Source: LMUY01 sp965198565 (GTDB lineage Bacteria > Pseudomonadota > Alphaproteobacteria > Acetobacterales > Acetobacteraceae). From it: 64,000 bases of DNA. The position numbers were made by a program, and so were the translations under genes. The notes beneath the pieces were generated by a model that was given only the letters and a program-made list of their open reading frames with translations, was not told where the DNA came from and did not search any database. Positions 36,764 to 46,332 of this stretch are shown here, one piece after another; the first letter of the stretch is position 1; every line of letters starts with the position of its first letter. Where the stretch lies: the NCBI GenBank assembly GCA_965198565.1, contig OZ240665.1, positions 372,001 through 436,000 on the forward strand, in the 5' to 3' direction.

Positions 36764-36906
36764 TGTGTTGAAAAAGGCCGGAATAGCCGAATTGCCGCTT
36801 TCTTGCATCGAGCGTGCAACCATTCTGCAAGCGATATCAACGCACTACTCATTCCGTTATCATACTTGTTGCGGCTCGATGCGCGTTGACGGCCTTTTTC
36901 AACACA
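36764..36906. repeat. MITE-like element with 17-bp terminal inverted repeats
   Basis: TGTGTTGAAAAAGGCCG at 36764-36780 is matched exactly by its complement at 36890-36906. The 109 internal bases contain further imperfect complementarity (GCATCGAGCG against CGGCTCGATGC) and no gene. Size and structure fit a non-autonomous transposable element. I see no clean target duplication. Confidence 0.7.
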
Positions 36907-36990
36907 GTCGGTGGGAAGCGGACTGACAGCTTTCGTGTCAATCAGCATCCAATAGTTTCCAGGTAACAGCGTCCAAAAGTTTCCAGTTGG

Positions 36991-37737
36991 TCAGAGGGGT
37001 TTTGCCTGCTGTTTGCGGTGTTTGAAGCGGAAGGAGTCGTTGCCGGTCTCCAGGATGTCGCAGTGATGAGTGATGCGATCGAGCAGGGCGGTGGTCATTT
37101 TAGCGTCCCCGAACACCGTGACCCATTCGGCGAAGGACAAGTTGGTGGTAATAATCAGAGAGGTCTTCTCATAGAGTTGGCTGATCAGATGGAATAACAG
37201 GGCGCCGCCGGAGGTAGGGAACGGCAAGTAGCCCAGTTCATCGAGGATTACGGCGTCGGCCTGGACGAGTTGTCTGACCATGTTGCCTGCCTTGCCTTGC
37301 TGCTTTTCCCGCTCCAGTTGGTTCACCAAGTCGACGGCGTTGTAGAAGCGGACGCGTTTGCGCTGGTGGATGGCGGCGACGCCCAAGGCCGTGGCGACGT
37401 GGGTTTTGCCAGTGCCCGTTCCACCGACCAGGATCAGGTTCTGGGCCGTTTCCATGAAGGCCGCGGTTGCCAGTGTCTCGATGTCGGCTTTTGGCAGCGG
37501 CGTTTCCGCCCAATCGATGCCGGTGAGATCGCGATGCACAGGGAAGCGCGCTGCCTTGAGTTGATAGCGCAGGCTGCGTACCTGGCGATCGGCAAGTTCG
37601 GCCTCGATCAGCCGGTCCATCCAGGCCTCGGGCTGCATTGGCCGCCGCGGCGCCTCGGCCAGCAACTCGCTCCAGGCGGTGGCCATGCCGTAGAGATGCA
37701 GCGCGTTGAGCTGGGCCAGGCGATCAATGGATGACAT
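36991..37737 (-). CDS. istB: IS21 helper ATPase IstB (type b)
   Basis: The 248-residue AAA+ protein has Walker A GGTGTGKT and Walker B AVILDELGYLPF. It overlaps the istA stop by 14 bases. It helps IstA choose and remodel target DNA. It looks intact. Confidence 0.94.
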   Translation of the reverse strand: MSSIDRLAQLNALHLYGMATAWSELLAEAPRRPMQPEAWMDRLIEAELADRQVRSLRYQLKAARFPVHRDLTGIDWAETPLPKADIETLATAAFMETAQNLILVGGTGTGKTHVATALGVAAIHQRKRVRFYNAVDLVNQLEREKQQGKAGNMVRQLVQADAVILDELGYLPFPTSGGALLFHLISQLYEKTSLIITTNLSFAEWVTVFGDAKMTTALLDRITHHCDILETGNDSFRFKHRKQQAKPL

Positions 37738-39223
37738 GGGACACCCCGCGCAGGCGGTCGTAGCGGCCGCAATCGGCCAGCGGTTCGACCTCGAGCTTCA
37801 GCATATCAGGCACGTTCATCGTGACCGGCTGCATCGGCGCGATCAGCCGCTGCATCGCGTTCATCACCACAGACGCGGTGACGACGTTGCCGTCCAGCAC
37901 CAGATCACAGGCGACTTCCAGCGTTTCCAGCCCAACATCTCGCGCCATCAGCAGCAGCTCGACGAAGGCCCGATCGCCCTTGGGCTGCTTGAGGATGCGG
38001 TCACGCACAAGCTGGATGGATTGCGGCAGGTGCCACTCGCGGAACGGCGTGCCGTTGCGCAACGCGCCGGGCTTGCGCTCCAGGATGGGCAGGTAATGCC
38101 AGGGATCGCAGATCAGCTGATCGCGCCCGAAACGCCGGGCATGTTGGGCGATCACCGCCCCCTCGGCCACCACGCTGACCTGTGTGGCGGTGCTGCGAAC
38201 CGAGACCGCACGGCCAGCAAACGCTGCCGGGACGCTGTATCGATTGCGGTCCAGCACCACGAGACAAGTGCTGGAGACCCGCAGCATATGCTCCACGTAC
38301 CCGTCGAAGGTCGCGGTGATCTGCCGCAAAGCAAGCTGCTCTTCAACGAAGCAAGCTGCGATGGACCGGTCCGGTGTCGCCGGATGCTTGCGCTGGGCCA
38401 GCTCCCGGCACCGCATGGCCAGCCACTCGTTCAACGCCTCGAAGTCAGCGAACCGGGCCAGCGGCGTGAACAGCCACTCCCGGACGTTGCCGACCTGGTT
38501 CTCGACTTGGCCTTTCTCCCACCCCGACGCCGGAGTGCAGGCGACAGGCTCGAAGACATAGTGGTTCGCCAGCACCAGGAAGCGGCGGTTGAACAGCCGC
38601 TCCTTGCCGGTGAAGATCGTCTCCACCACCGCCTTGAGATTGTCGTACACCATACGCTGCGGCACGCCGCCAAAGAAGGCGAACGCGCGGTTATGCGCGT
38701 CAAACACCATCTCCTGGGTCTCCCGCGGGTAGGCCACGACGAACATCTGACGGCTGAACGTCAGGCGGAAATGCGCCACCTTGATGGTCTGCATGACCCC
38801 GCCGAGCTCGACATGCTCGTGGCTCCAATCGAACTGGCAGACCTCGCCGGGCGAGAACGACAGCGGCACGAAGGCTTGCGTAGTAGATGGCCCGGATCTG
38901 ACGGCTTTCCAACGCCGGACGAACCGCTGCACGCTGTCATACGCCCCCCGGTAGCCCTCTGCCTGCAACCCTTCGAATAGGCGGCGTGCAGTCCGGCGCT
39001 GGGCTTTCGGCAGATGGCACTCCACCCGCAGCCAGGTTTCCAGCGTCGCCTCGAACGCCCCCAGCATCGGCGTCGGTTGCTTCTGGCGACGGTAGAGCGG
39101 CTCGCACAGACTGCGACAATGCTTGCGGACCGTCGGCCGGGATAGGCTCAGCTCACGCGCGATCGAACTGATGCTCTCCTTGCTGACAAGACGACGGCGC
39201 CGGATCTCGGCAATCAAATCCAT
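37724..39223 (-). CDS. istA: IS21 transposase IstA (type b)
   Basis: I choose ATG 39223 (MDLIAEIRRRRLVSKESISS), giving 499 residues. It has an N-terminal helix-turn-helix (SISSIARELSLSRPTVRKH) and a DDE core with CQFDWSHEHVEL, VYDNLKAVVE and a Glu in KGQVENQVGNVR. No lesion is seen, so with istB the element may be active. Confidence 0.94.
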   Translation of the reverse strand: MDLIAEIRRRRLVSKESISSIARELSLSRPTVRKHCRSLCEPLYRRQKQPTPMLGAFEATLETWLRVECHLPKAQRRTARRLFEGLQAEGYRGAYDSVQRFVRRWKAVRSGPSTTQAFVPLSFSPGEVCQFDWSHEHVELGGVMQTIKVAHFRLTFSRQMFVVAYPRETQEMVFDAHNRAFAFFGGVPQRMVYDNLKAVVETIFTGKERLFNRRFLVLANHYVFEPVACTPASGWEKGQVENQVGNVREWLFTPLARFADFEALNEWLAMRCRELAQRKHPATPDRSIAACFVEEQLALRQITATFDGYVEHMLRVSSTCLVVLDRNRYSVPAAFAGRAVSVRSTATQVSVVAEGAVIAQHARRFGRDQLICDPWHYLPILERKPGALRNGTPFREWHLPQSIQLVRDRILKQPKGDRAFVELLLMARDVGLETLEVACDLVLDGNVVTASVVMNAMQRLIAPMQPVTMNVPDMLKLEVEPLADCGRYDRLRGVSHVIH

Positions 39224-39344
39224 GAACAACACCCCAAATTCTCCAGCGCAAACGCCGGATGATCGCACGGACCAGGGTGGAAACTATTGGACGCTGTTTA
39301 CCCCCGGAATCTGGAAACTTTTGCACGCTGTTTCACAGCTTTCG

Positions 39345-39465
39345 AGCAAAGCGAGCGGCTACTAGACATTCGCACCCGATATCTGCACAGGCTAGACGAT
39401 TGATATCCTGCGCCTCAGTCGCTGGTGCGTAATTCGTGATTTATGCACCGCGCTCAATTTCGAGC
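39345..39465. other. Short non-coding gap
   Basis: I see no gene between the IS21 target repeat and the end of the HNH-like gene. Confidence 0.4.
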
Positions 39466-40185
39466 TTAGCGGTTGCCCTTCGGCCTCTGCATCTGAGCTG
39501 CCGCCGCCTTGAATCCTTCCCACTCCCTTTCACCCCAGTGATGGACCCCACTTGCGAGCCAGTTCGGTGTCTGGTTGAGCACTGCCTCCTGGATAGCGGG
39601 AGGCCACTCGCCGTGATCCAATTTCGTATTGAACACCAGCCCGTTGAGGGAGAATTGGATCACTTGCTGCCCCCATTGCACGCCTCTGGCGGGTGTCAGC
39701 ATAAAGGCATCCTTAGGAAGCACGGTCTGGTGGATCGCTGACATGAAGACGTCGGGGGCCTGATAGACGCTTCCGCCGAAGGTGACGTGCCGGATATTGG
39801 GCTCCCATTCACCTAGATCGACATCTTGAGCCTCTGGACGCGCCGAATGATGAAAGCGCCATAACACCGAGCAAACGAAGCGGATCAAGGACTCGTTGTC
39901 GGTGCCGTCGCGGCGAAAAGCTCTTCCGTCAATTTCAGCCTGCGAGAGTGAGAAATCACGGATGAATTCAATCGCATAATTTTCGTAATCATGAACCTGT
40001 GCTTCATGTGTATCACATAGAAATTCGTCGAATACGCCAGATTGGCTTATTGTTTTACCGGGCCGCTCCGCGTTTACTATCCAAAAATGTGCCCCATTGC
40101 CCCGTAGGTCGCGCCCGAAGGCGGCGGGCAGAAGATGGGAGCGCACCGTTTCCGTCGAACCGCAAATGACACAGGGCCTGGGCAT
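39466..40185 (-). CDS. Unknown protein with HNH-like zinc-finger N-terminus
   Basis: The 239-residue protein begins CVICGSTETVRSHLLPAAFG, a Cys-x-x-Cys followed by Ser-His, as at the start of some HNH-type proteins. A second pair lies in FLCDTHEAQ near residue 57. The rest (residues about 70-239) has no motif I recognise. It could be a degenerate HNH nuclease or a zinc-stabilised protein of a mobile island. It stands alone between IS21 and IS481. The IS481 left end lies 50 bases upstream of its start and may affect its promoter. Confidence 0.5.
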   Translation of the reverse strand: MPRPCVICGSTETVRSHLLPAAFGRDLRGNGAHFWIVNAERPGKTISQSGVFDEFLCDTHEAQVHDYENYAIEFIRDFSLSQAEIDGRAFRRDGTDNESLIRFVCSVLWRFHHSARPEAQDVDLGEWEPNIRHVTFGGSVYQAPDVFMSAIHQTVLPKDAFMLTPARGVQWGQQVIQFSLNGLVFNTKLDHGEWPPAIQEAVLNQTPNWLASGVHHWGEREWEGFKAAAAQMQRPKGNR

Positions 40186-40234
40186 GCCGAAATGATGCGT
40201 GACCTGCAGGGCGGGGGCAAGCGACGCCCGCTAG

Positions 40235-41276
40235 ATGTCGTTGCTATGGAGGTTGTCCCTCCGGGGCTGAGGGAGGGGGTTGTGGGTGTGAGGCCTGCAA
40301 CCCCAAGCCCGGAGCCCCGGATGGACACCCATAACAATGCCAGAACCACCTGCCATGGTCGAATGCTGATCGTGCAACGTCTCGCGAGCGGATGGTCCGT
40401 GGCAGCCGTCGCCCATGCCCAGGGCGTCACACCCAAAACCGTGCGCAAATGGCGCGACCGCCACGCCGCAGAGGGCCACACCGGCCTCGCCAACCGCTCC
40501 TCCCGCCCGCATCGCAGCCCAGCCCGCCTGGACGCGGCCGACGAGGACGCGATCGAGGCATTGCGACGCCAGCGCCTGTCCGGCCCGGCCATCGCCCGTA
40601 GGCTCGGCCGCCCCATCTCCACCATCGGCCACGTGCTGCGGCGCCCCGGCCTCGGCCGCCTGGCCACGCTCGATCCCCGGCCGCCCATCATCCGCTACGA
40701 ACGCGAACAGCCCGGCGAGCTGATCCACATCGACATCAAGAAGCTCGGCCGCATCGACGGCATCGGCCACCGCATCACCGGCGACCGCACCGGCCAAAGC
40801 AACCGCCGCGCTGCTGGCCGCGGCCTCGGATGGGAATACCTGCATGTCGCCATCGATGACCGATCGCGCCTGGCCTTCACGCAGCTGCTGCCCAGCGAAC
40901 GCAAGGAAGACGCCATCGCCTTCCTGGAAAGCAGCCTTGCTTGGTTCAAGCAGCACGGCGTCACGGTCCAGCGCGTGATGACCGACAACGGGTCAGCCTA
41001 CAAAAGCAAGCTGTTCGCCGCCGCGCTGGACAACCATGGCGTGGCCCACAAAAGCACCCGGCCCTACACGCCAAACACCAATGGCAAAGCCGAACGCTTC
41101 ATCCAAAGCAGCATCCGAGAATGGGCCTATGCCACCCCGTTCAACACCTCAGCCGAACGCCAGCAGGCCATGCACCCATGGCTGCACGACTACAACACCG
41201 CACGACCACACTCAGCCCTCGGCGGAAAACCTCCCATCTCCAGGCTCAACAGGGACAACCTCCAGAGCAGCGACAT
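40235..41276 (+). mobile_element. IS481-family insertion sequence with CTAG target duplication
   Basis: The ends ATGTCGTTGCT and AGCAGCGACAT (to 41276), and the inner GGAGGTTGTCCCT, are inverted repeats. CTAG is repeated at 40231-40234 and 41277-41280. The right CTAG supplies the transposase stop codon. The insertion sits at the edge of the neighbouring IS1380. Confidence 0.85.
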
Positions 41277-41280
41277 CTAG
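40321..41280 (+). CDS. IS481-family transposase
   Basis: The 319-residue protein has an N-terminal helix-turn-helix pair (SVAAVAHAQGVTPKTVRKWRD). Its DDE core has the first Asp in HIDIKKLGRID, the second in VMTDNGSAYKS and the Glu in GKAERFIQSS. The C-terminal TARPHSALGGKPP is typical. This is the complete copy of the gene truncated at 21477. Confidence 0.93.
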   Translation: MDTHNNARTTCHGRMLIVQRLASGWSVAAVAHAQGVTPKTVRKWRDRHAAEGHTGLANRSSRPHRSPARLDAADEDAIEALRRQRLSGPAIARRLGRPISTIGHVLRRPGLGRLATLDPRPPIIRYEREQPGELIHIDIKKLGRIDGIGHRITGDRTGQSNRRAAGRGLGWEYLHVAIDDRSRLAFTQLLPSERKEDAIAFLESSLAWFKQHGVTVQRVMTDNGSAYKSKLFAAALDNHGVAHKSTRPYTPNTNGKAERFIQSSIREWAYATPFNTSAERQQAMHPWLHDYNTARPHSALGGKPPISRLNRDNLQSSDI

Positions 41281-42933
41281 CCGCTATTATTCACCAGCGT
41301 GTCGGCGGTTGGTAGCGCCATGACGGTCGCTCAACTTGAGGCTGTAACTTCATAGCTCACCGCCGGTCCCATATGGGTCCGTTAGTTTTGGTTTGGGTAG
41401 CTGGTGGGCGTTGGGGTTGATCGGCATCGGGTGAGGTATGGAGCATCCGCCCGATGGATTAGATGCTGAGGCGAGGCATGCGCGTCAGGAGCAACGCGAA
41501 CAGCGCCTGATCCGGCGTTGCCCGCGGCAGGTGCAGGCGCACCTTCGTTTTCAAGACCTCGATGCGCACCGCCAGCTTGATCAGCCGCAGCCGTAGGGTA
41601 TCGAACTGAGCGACCCGCCAGCGCGACCGGCGCGGCATCAGCGTGCGCAGGCTCCACATGAGCCAGTAGGCGCCGACATGCAGGAACAGGCGGAACTGGT
41701 TGGCGCTTGCCCGGCAGCACGAGGTCCGGTCGGCGGCCAAATGCGTCTTCCATGCCTTGATGTGGTTCTCCGCCTGCCCGCGTGCGCAGTAGATATCCTG
41801 ATAGACGGTTCGGCCGGACGGGCCGATGAGGCTGGTGACGACGAAGCGTGTGTCGGTGCCCTGCGGTCCGGCTTCCACGCGAGCAACAATGCGCTCCACG
41901 CGGTCCCAACTCGCCGCGCCGTCGTAGAATTCCTTGAACCGGCGCAGCTTCGTGCCGTCCGCAGCCGTGGCAGCACGGGCGGCGGTGCTCTGCTCGAGGC
42001 TGAGGACGTGTTTGCGCAGCGTCGAGGTGGGCGCCACGCCGAGCGTGTAATCCAGCCCTCTGACCCGGCAGAACCGCAGCACCTCCGGCATGCAGTAATG
42101 GCTGTCGGCGCGAAGCATGATCTCCACAAGCGGCCAGTGGCCGCGGATCGCACAAGCGGCCAGTGGCCGCGGATCGCGGTGATCAGGCGATGCAACCAGC
42201 GCACGATCTGCTTGCCCGAAGGCCTGCTGGCCGGGCGCAGCACGGCAGCGATCATACGGCCGTCGCCGTCGAACACCACGATCGGCTGGAAGCCGTATTC
42301 GTCATGATGCGCGTTGAACAGCCGCAACTGCTGGCCGCCATGCACGGCGTCGAACGTGTCGTCGATGTCGAGCACGATGCGGCGGGGCACCTGGCGGAAG
42401 CTGTGGCAGTAATGCTCGACCATGGCTCGCCCCATGCGCAACAGAGCACGCGCATCCGGCAGGTTCTCCAGGCGCGAGATGGTCGGCTGCGAGCAAAGGT
42501 CGCCATCATCCGGCAGCCGTCCCATCGCCAGCTTGAACATCGGGTCACGGCGCAGGGCATCGGCGTCGTTGCCGTCCTCGTAGCCCGCCGCAATCATCAG
42601 CATGCGCGTGCGGATGATCTCGTCCAGGCCATGGACCACCCGACTGGGATCACGCGGGTCTCGGATGCAGCTCGCCAGGCGCGAGGCGATGGCAAGCCGC
42701 TGCTCGACCTCGCGCAGCGCCAGCAGCCCACCATCGGAAGACATGCAGGAACCGTCGAAACGCGCCTCAATCGTCTTGCTGCCGACCGGTGACAAACCAG
42801 GCAGCATCGGGGTAGATTCAACTTTGACGGGCATGCGCTCCGGGATCCGATGGGAATGGTGTCACGACCAAATCCTACATCGTATCAGCGGCTTGTCCCA
42901 TGCCCGTCACCCCTGGCGAATAATCCGGGCTAG
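41277..42933 (-). mobile_element. IS1380-family insertion sequence
   Basis: The left end CTAGCCGCTATTATTCACCAG (41277) is an imperfect inverted match to the right end, which reads CTAGCCCGGATTATTCGCC inward from 42933. Size (1.66 kb) and the transposase between fit IS1380. The target duplication could not be identified because IS481 lies on the left flank. Confidence 0.7.
41459..42834 (-). pseudogene. IS1380 transposase, frameshifted by a 26-bp tandem duplication
   Basis: The first frame starts at ATG 42834 and covers the N-terminus and the first catalytic region (IVLDIDDTFDAVHGGQQL) up to about 42150. The second frame carries IMLRADSHYCMPEVL, the AENHIKAWK region and the C-terminus to 41459. 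At the join 26 bases (42126-42151) are repeated exactly at 42152-42177. The duplication changes the frame. Removing one unit gives a normal transposase of about 450 residues. Confidence 0.86.
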
Positions 42934-43163
42934 GTGATCTTGGTCGAAAACCGATGATCCAGGTTCGATGCCGGTCTAAGCAGGCCATTTATTGCGTGGC
43001 GCCGTGTTGCGCTCCGGAAACCGAACCCGGGAGGGCGTTCGCGCGCTTCAAGAATGCGTATCCGTTAAACCACCCATGACCGGACGGCCCGACCGCCATG
43101 TCCGTCACTAACCAAAATCGGAAATTGGATTGGCTGTTCACCCGTGCTTTTGGCCAGAGTGCC
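42934..43163. other. Unassigned stretch between IS1380 and a resolvase tail
   Basis: About 230 bases show no gene. It may be a transposon remnant, since a resolvase C-terminus lies next to it. Confidence 0.35.
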
Positions 43164-43609
43164 TTAGCGTGGCTTCGGAGTCTCTGTTGCCACCTGCGTT
43201 GGGCGATGGAGCGCCTTGTAGAGAGTAGTCTTGCCAACTTTGAGGCGAGTGGCGATCTCGCGTATTGTGAGGCTTGAGCCAATCATGCTGCGGACCCTAT
43301 TCGACTTACCCACAAGCTCCTGCCACACGCGTTGTGTGAAGGGGGACCCAGGACGGGCAAGGACAGTCGAGAAGGCCGCTGAGCAAGCGGCGAAGTAGGC
43401 GCGCAGCTCTGCCTCGATCTGGGTAATCGGTGCCACCCGGCCGAAGGAGATGGATGAACCCATTCTTTCCCGCAAACGGGAGAGTTCACCTCGTAGCGCC
43501 TTGCGGTCGAAGAACTCCAGTAGGTGCAGGTCGTGCGGGTCAGCAACAGCCAGCATCGCGCCGAGCGGCGTTTCAATCCAGTCTGCTTTCAGCAGCTCCC
43601 GGCCCCTCA
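43164..43609 (-). pseudogene. In-frame chimera of an Ada/OGT fragment and a serine resolvase tail
   Basis: Read from 43609 leftward, the frame encodes RELLKADWIETPLGAMLAVAD, then RAYFAACSAAFSTVLARPGSPFTQRVWQEL. This is the ribonuclease-like part and first active-site-domain residues of an Ada-type DNA alkyl transferase. It stops before the Pro-Cys-His-Arg site. It then runs, still open, into SLTIREIATRLKVGKTTLYKAL, the DNA-binding helix-turn-helix of a Tn3-type resolvase, and ends at 43164. The 5' end is cut by the IS630 at 43612. Neither half can work alone. Confidence 0.65.
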
Positions 43610-43611
43610 TA

Positions 43612-44775
43612 CCAGTCATCCCCGGTGTTGACTCGGGTGTGATTTGGTGCGGCTCGTGCGGCTCTGGTTCGGTTTTGGCCTGACCTGTTGGGTGGGCTGA
43701 TGATGAACGGCATACGACTGGTGATCCGCGATGATCTCTCTGCGGCGGAGTTACGCAAGCGCGCGCGGCAGGAGACAGACCGTGCAGCGGCCGCGCGCAT
43801 GATGGCAATCGCCAACGCGTTGGAGGGTATGACGCGGGCCGAAGCGGCGCGGCTTGCCGGCATGGAGCGGCAGGCGCTGCGCGATGCTGTGGTGCGCTAC
43901 AATGCCGAGGGTTTGGACGGACTGCACGATCGACCGCGGCCCGGCAGCAAGCCTCGCCTGGACGATCAGCAAATGGCGCAACTGCGGCAGATCGTGCTGG
44001 ACGGCCCGGATGTAGAGAAGACGGGCTTGTCGGCCTGGACGTTGGCCGATCTCTGCGACGAGGTGAAGCGGCGTTGGGGGATCGGCTATCACGCAGCGCA
44101 CATGTCCAAGCTGATGCGCAAGCTCGGGCTGTCGCGGCAGAAAGCTCGACCGTCGCACCCCAAGGCCGACCCGGCGGCGCGAGAAGCCTGGTCAAAAAGG
44201 GGCTCCAAGACGAGCTGGACTGCATCGCAGCGAGGCATCCAGGCTGCCGCCTGACGCTCTGGTTCGAAGATGAAGCACGGTTCGGTCAAAAGGGCCGCAC
44301 GTGCCACCGCTGGTTCATCCGCGGTCAACGACCGCCGGGTTTATGCGACCAGCGCTACACCTGGACGCACTTGTTCGCCGCCGTGCAGCCAGAGACTGGC
44401 GCCGCGTTCGCCTTGGTACTGCCGGAGCTGAACACTGCGGCAATGCAGCTGTTCCTAGATCGGTTCGCCGCCACTGTGCCTGCGGGCGAGCATGCCGTCA
44501 TGGTGATGGACCAAGCCGGATGGCACATCACCGACGAGTTGAACATACCGCAGAACGTATCCCTCGTGTTGCTGCCGTCATACAGCCCCGAGCTGAACCC
44601 GGTTGAGCGAGTTTGGCTCTATCTGCGCGAACGATATCTCAGCCACAGGTTGCTCAACAGCTACCAAGAAATCGTCGATGCACTCTGCGTCGCATGGAAC
44701 AAGCTTAGCAAAACCACCCTGGCGTCCCTCACAGGATACCCATACCTAAAGCAAGTCAGGTTCTAAGCAGGCCGG
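43612..44775 (+). mobile_element. IS630-family insertion sequence of a second type
   Basis: A 1.16-kb unit flanked by TA at 43610-43611 and 44776-44777 has weakly matching ends (CCAGTCATCCCC and CCGGCCTGCTTA inward). It interrupts the Ada-like fragment. It is unrelated in detail to copies A-D. Confidence 0.75.
43703..44766 (+). CDS. IS630-type transposase in two frames
   Basis: OrfA starts at ATG 43703 (MNGIRLVIRDDLSAAELRKRA), has a helix-turn-helix (RAEAARLAGMERQALRDAV) and a second wing, and closes at 44254. OrfB is in the next frame and runs through LTLWFEDEARFGQKG, VMDQAGWHITDEL and SYSPELNPVERVWLYL to 44766. The frames meet around GGTCAAAAAGGGG (about 44189-44201), an A-run suited to ribosomal slippage. 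Confidence 0.85.
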
Positions 44776-44797
44776 TATCAGACGACTTCAAACCTCG

Positions 44798-45337
44798 CTA
44801 GACGGCCGGTCGTAGGCAGCTCACGCGGAACGAAACGATTGGATAGCTGGACTTCTTGGACATATCCAGGCTTTCCAACGGGATTACTATACTGGTGAAG
44901 TCCCGATGGCCGAAGTGGACCGTCATGCTCGCCTGGGCGTTCCCGGAGGCGCCTGACCTCAGGCCGGCTTCGATCAGCCGAAAGCTTTCGTGGTTAACTC
45001 CTACCCATAGGTCGATCTGCGGCAGTGTGATCAGCTCGCCCCCATCGATGTCCTCAAAGCTCTCCGCGGCCAGTTCGCGGGCGATCTCGATGTTCCCGCA
45101 GGCGCCCTCCAGGCCGTGCTCCTCAGCGTATTTCTGCATCCGGCCGTCGATGCCCGACAAGAACGTCACGTGGACGCGCGCTCCCTCGAACCTGGGGCCG
45201 GAGTCCTCGGCGTTCCACACGGCGCCGAAGGTACTGCACCGCGCCGACATCTTCCCCTTGACGTAATCGTAGGATGAGGAAATCCCAGCTTCGAGCCGGA
45301 TGTAGAGGATTGCGTCACCCATGGGTGAGCAGTGCAT
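44798..45337 (-). CDS. Unknown protein (179 residues)
   Basis: The frame is open from ATG 45337 (MHCSPMGDAILYIRLEAGI) and a shorter start at ATG 45322 is possible. The product is soluble and mixed alpha/beta, with alternating hydrophobic residues near the end (ASMTVHFGHRDFTSIVIPL and SYPIVSFRVSCL) suggesting a beta-sandwich. There is no signal peptide. I do not recognise the family. It has no partner gene and is flanked by IS630 and an IS21, so it is likely island cargo. Confidence 0.45.
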   Translation of the reverse strand: MHCSPMGDAILYIRLEAGISSSYDYVKGKMSARCSTFGAVWNAEDSGPRFEGARVHVTFLSGIDGRMQKYAEEHGLEGACGNIEIARELAAESFEDIDGGELITLPQIDLWVGVNHESFRLIEAGLRSGASGNAQASMTVHFGHRDFTSIVIPLESLDMSKKSSYPIVSFRVSCLRPAV

Positions 45338-45587
45338 GCTGAGACCGCTGGCTGCACATTTTCATGTCTTCCTCAGCCGTACGTCTCAGTCGCCAGCCTG
45401 GCTGCCACTTCGGGATCATGAAATCCACCTCCATCACACTACCCAATAGGAGCGAGTCGCATTCAGGAATTCAATCACCCAGGGGAATCCTAGCTACGGC
45501 TCAGAGACGATGGCTTGTTGACAGCTTTGTCCCATTCTGCCGAAAAAACATGGGACGTCGTGGGACGCGTGACAGCATGCTCGTAAC
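45338..45587. other. Divergent intergenic region
   Basis: This is a 250-base, rather AT-rich gap between two divergent unknown genes; it should hold their promoters. I cannot define a specific site. Confidence 0.35.
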
Positions 45588-46178
45588 ATGCTGACAGACC
45601 GCAAGATTGTCCGTTCCGAGCTCGGTGAAATGGTCGCGAAAGCGATGGCTGTGGGCGGCCCCGAGTTCTCGCAAGCGCCTATTGTGTCCCATTTCTCGGG
45701 ACGTGGGATTGGCCGCTCTACGCTCTATCGGTGGATTACGGACGCGATGGAGGAAGCGGCCGCCAAGATTACGGTAGCCGCCCAGGACGAAAGTGGCTCG
45801 GCACCTGAGGTCGAGGCTCCAAACGAACCCGGCGCGGGCGTGGCGGTCGCCACCAGGGGCATTGTCGCCCAGGCGGACCTCGACGCCACCGCCATACTGC
45901 GAGCCTTGCAGCAGAACATGGAGGCGTCGCGGCAGGTCATGGCCTATTCGCGAAAGGACGACGGCTCGGTGCGCAACGCCAAGTTGCTCATGGTCGCGTC
46001 GGAGAACCTCCGCCGCGGGATCGAGACAGCTAGCCGCATCTTCGAGGCCGTGCATAGCGTGCAGCGGGTCGAGGCCTTCCACCGCATGATCCTCGAGGAG
46101 ATCGCCGCAGAGTCGCCGACGTGCGCCAAGCGGATCTGGGACCGGCTTGAACAGGCTGGGCGGCATGGCATCGCTTGA
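45588..46178 (+). CDS. Unknown helix-turn-helix protein, terminase-small-like
   Basis: The 196-residue protein from ATG 45588 has an N-terminal helical part with FSGRGIGRSTLYRWITDAMEEAA, a helix-turn-helix-like segment. An acidic linker and a helical C-terminal half (ATAILRALQQNMEASRQVM and on) follow. This layout resembles phage terminase small subunits and other small DNA-binding proteins, but I cannot assign it. Its stop is seven bases from the end of an IS21. Confidence 0.45.
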   Translation: MLTDRKIVRSELGEMVAKAMAVGGPEFSQAPIVSHFSGRGIGRSTLYRWITDAMEEAAAKITVAAQDESGSAPEVEAPNEPGAGVAVATRGIVAQADLDATAILRALQQNMEASRQVMAYSRKDDGSVRNAKLLMVASENLRRGIETASRIFEAVHSVQRVEAFHRMILEEIAAESPTCAKRIWDRLEQAGRHGIA

Positions 46179-46332
46179 CTACCGTGCGTATTCCGACGAT
46201 GCCGCCCGGGTATTCCAACCCTAATCCGCGCATCGTTCTAATCTGATGCCGCCCACCATTCCGATCTGATCGCGCCCGGGTGGTGTCGTCTCACAGGTCG
46301 GTTTTGGTCATGTCATGGTGGTGCAGCCGAGG

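Larger units (their letters stand above)
36936..39337 (-). mobile_element. IS21-family insertion sequence (type b) with 7-bp target duplication
   Basis: The ends are TGTCAATCAGCATCCAATAG (36936) and TGTGAAACAGCGTGCAAAAG read inward from 39337. Each carries a second AGTTTCCAG-type repeat further in. GCTTTCG is repeated at 36929-36935 and 39338-39344. It is a different IS21 lineage from copies a, c and d. Confidence 0.9.
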
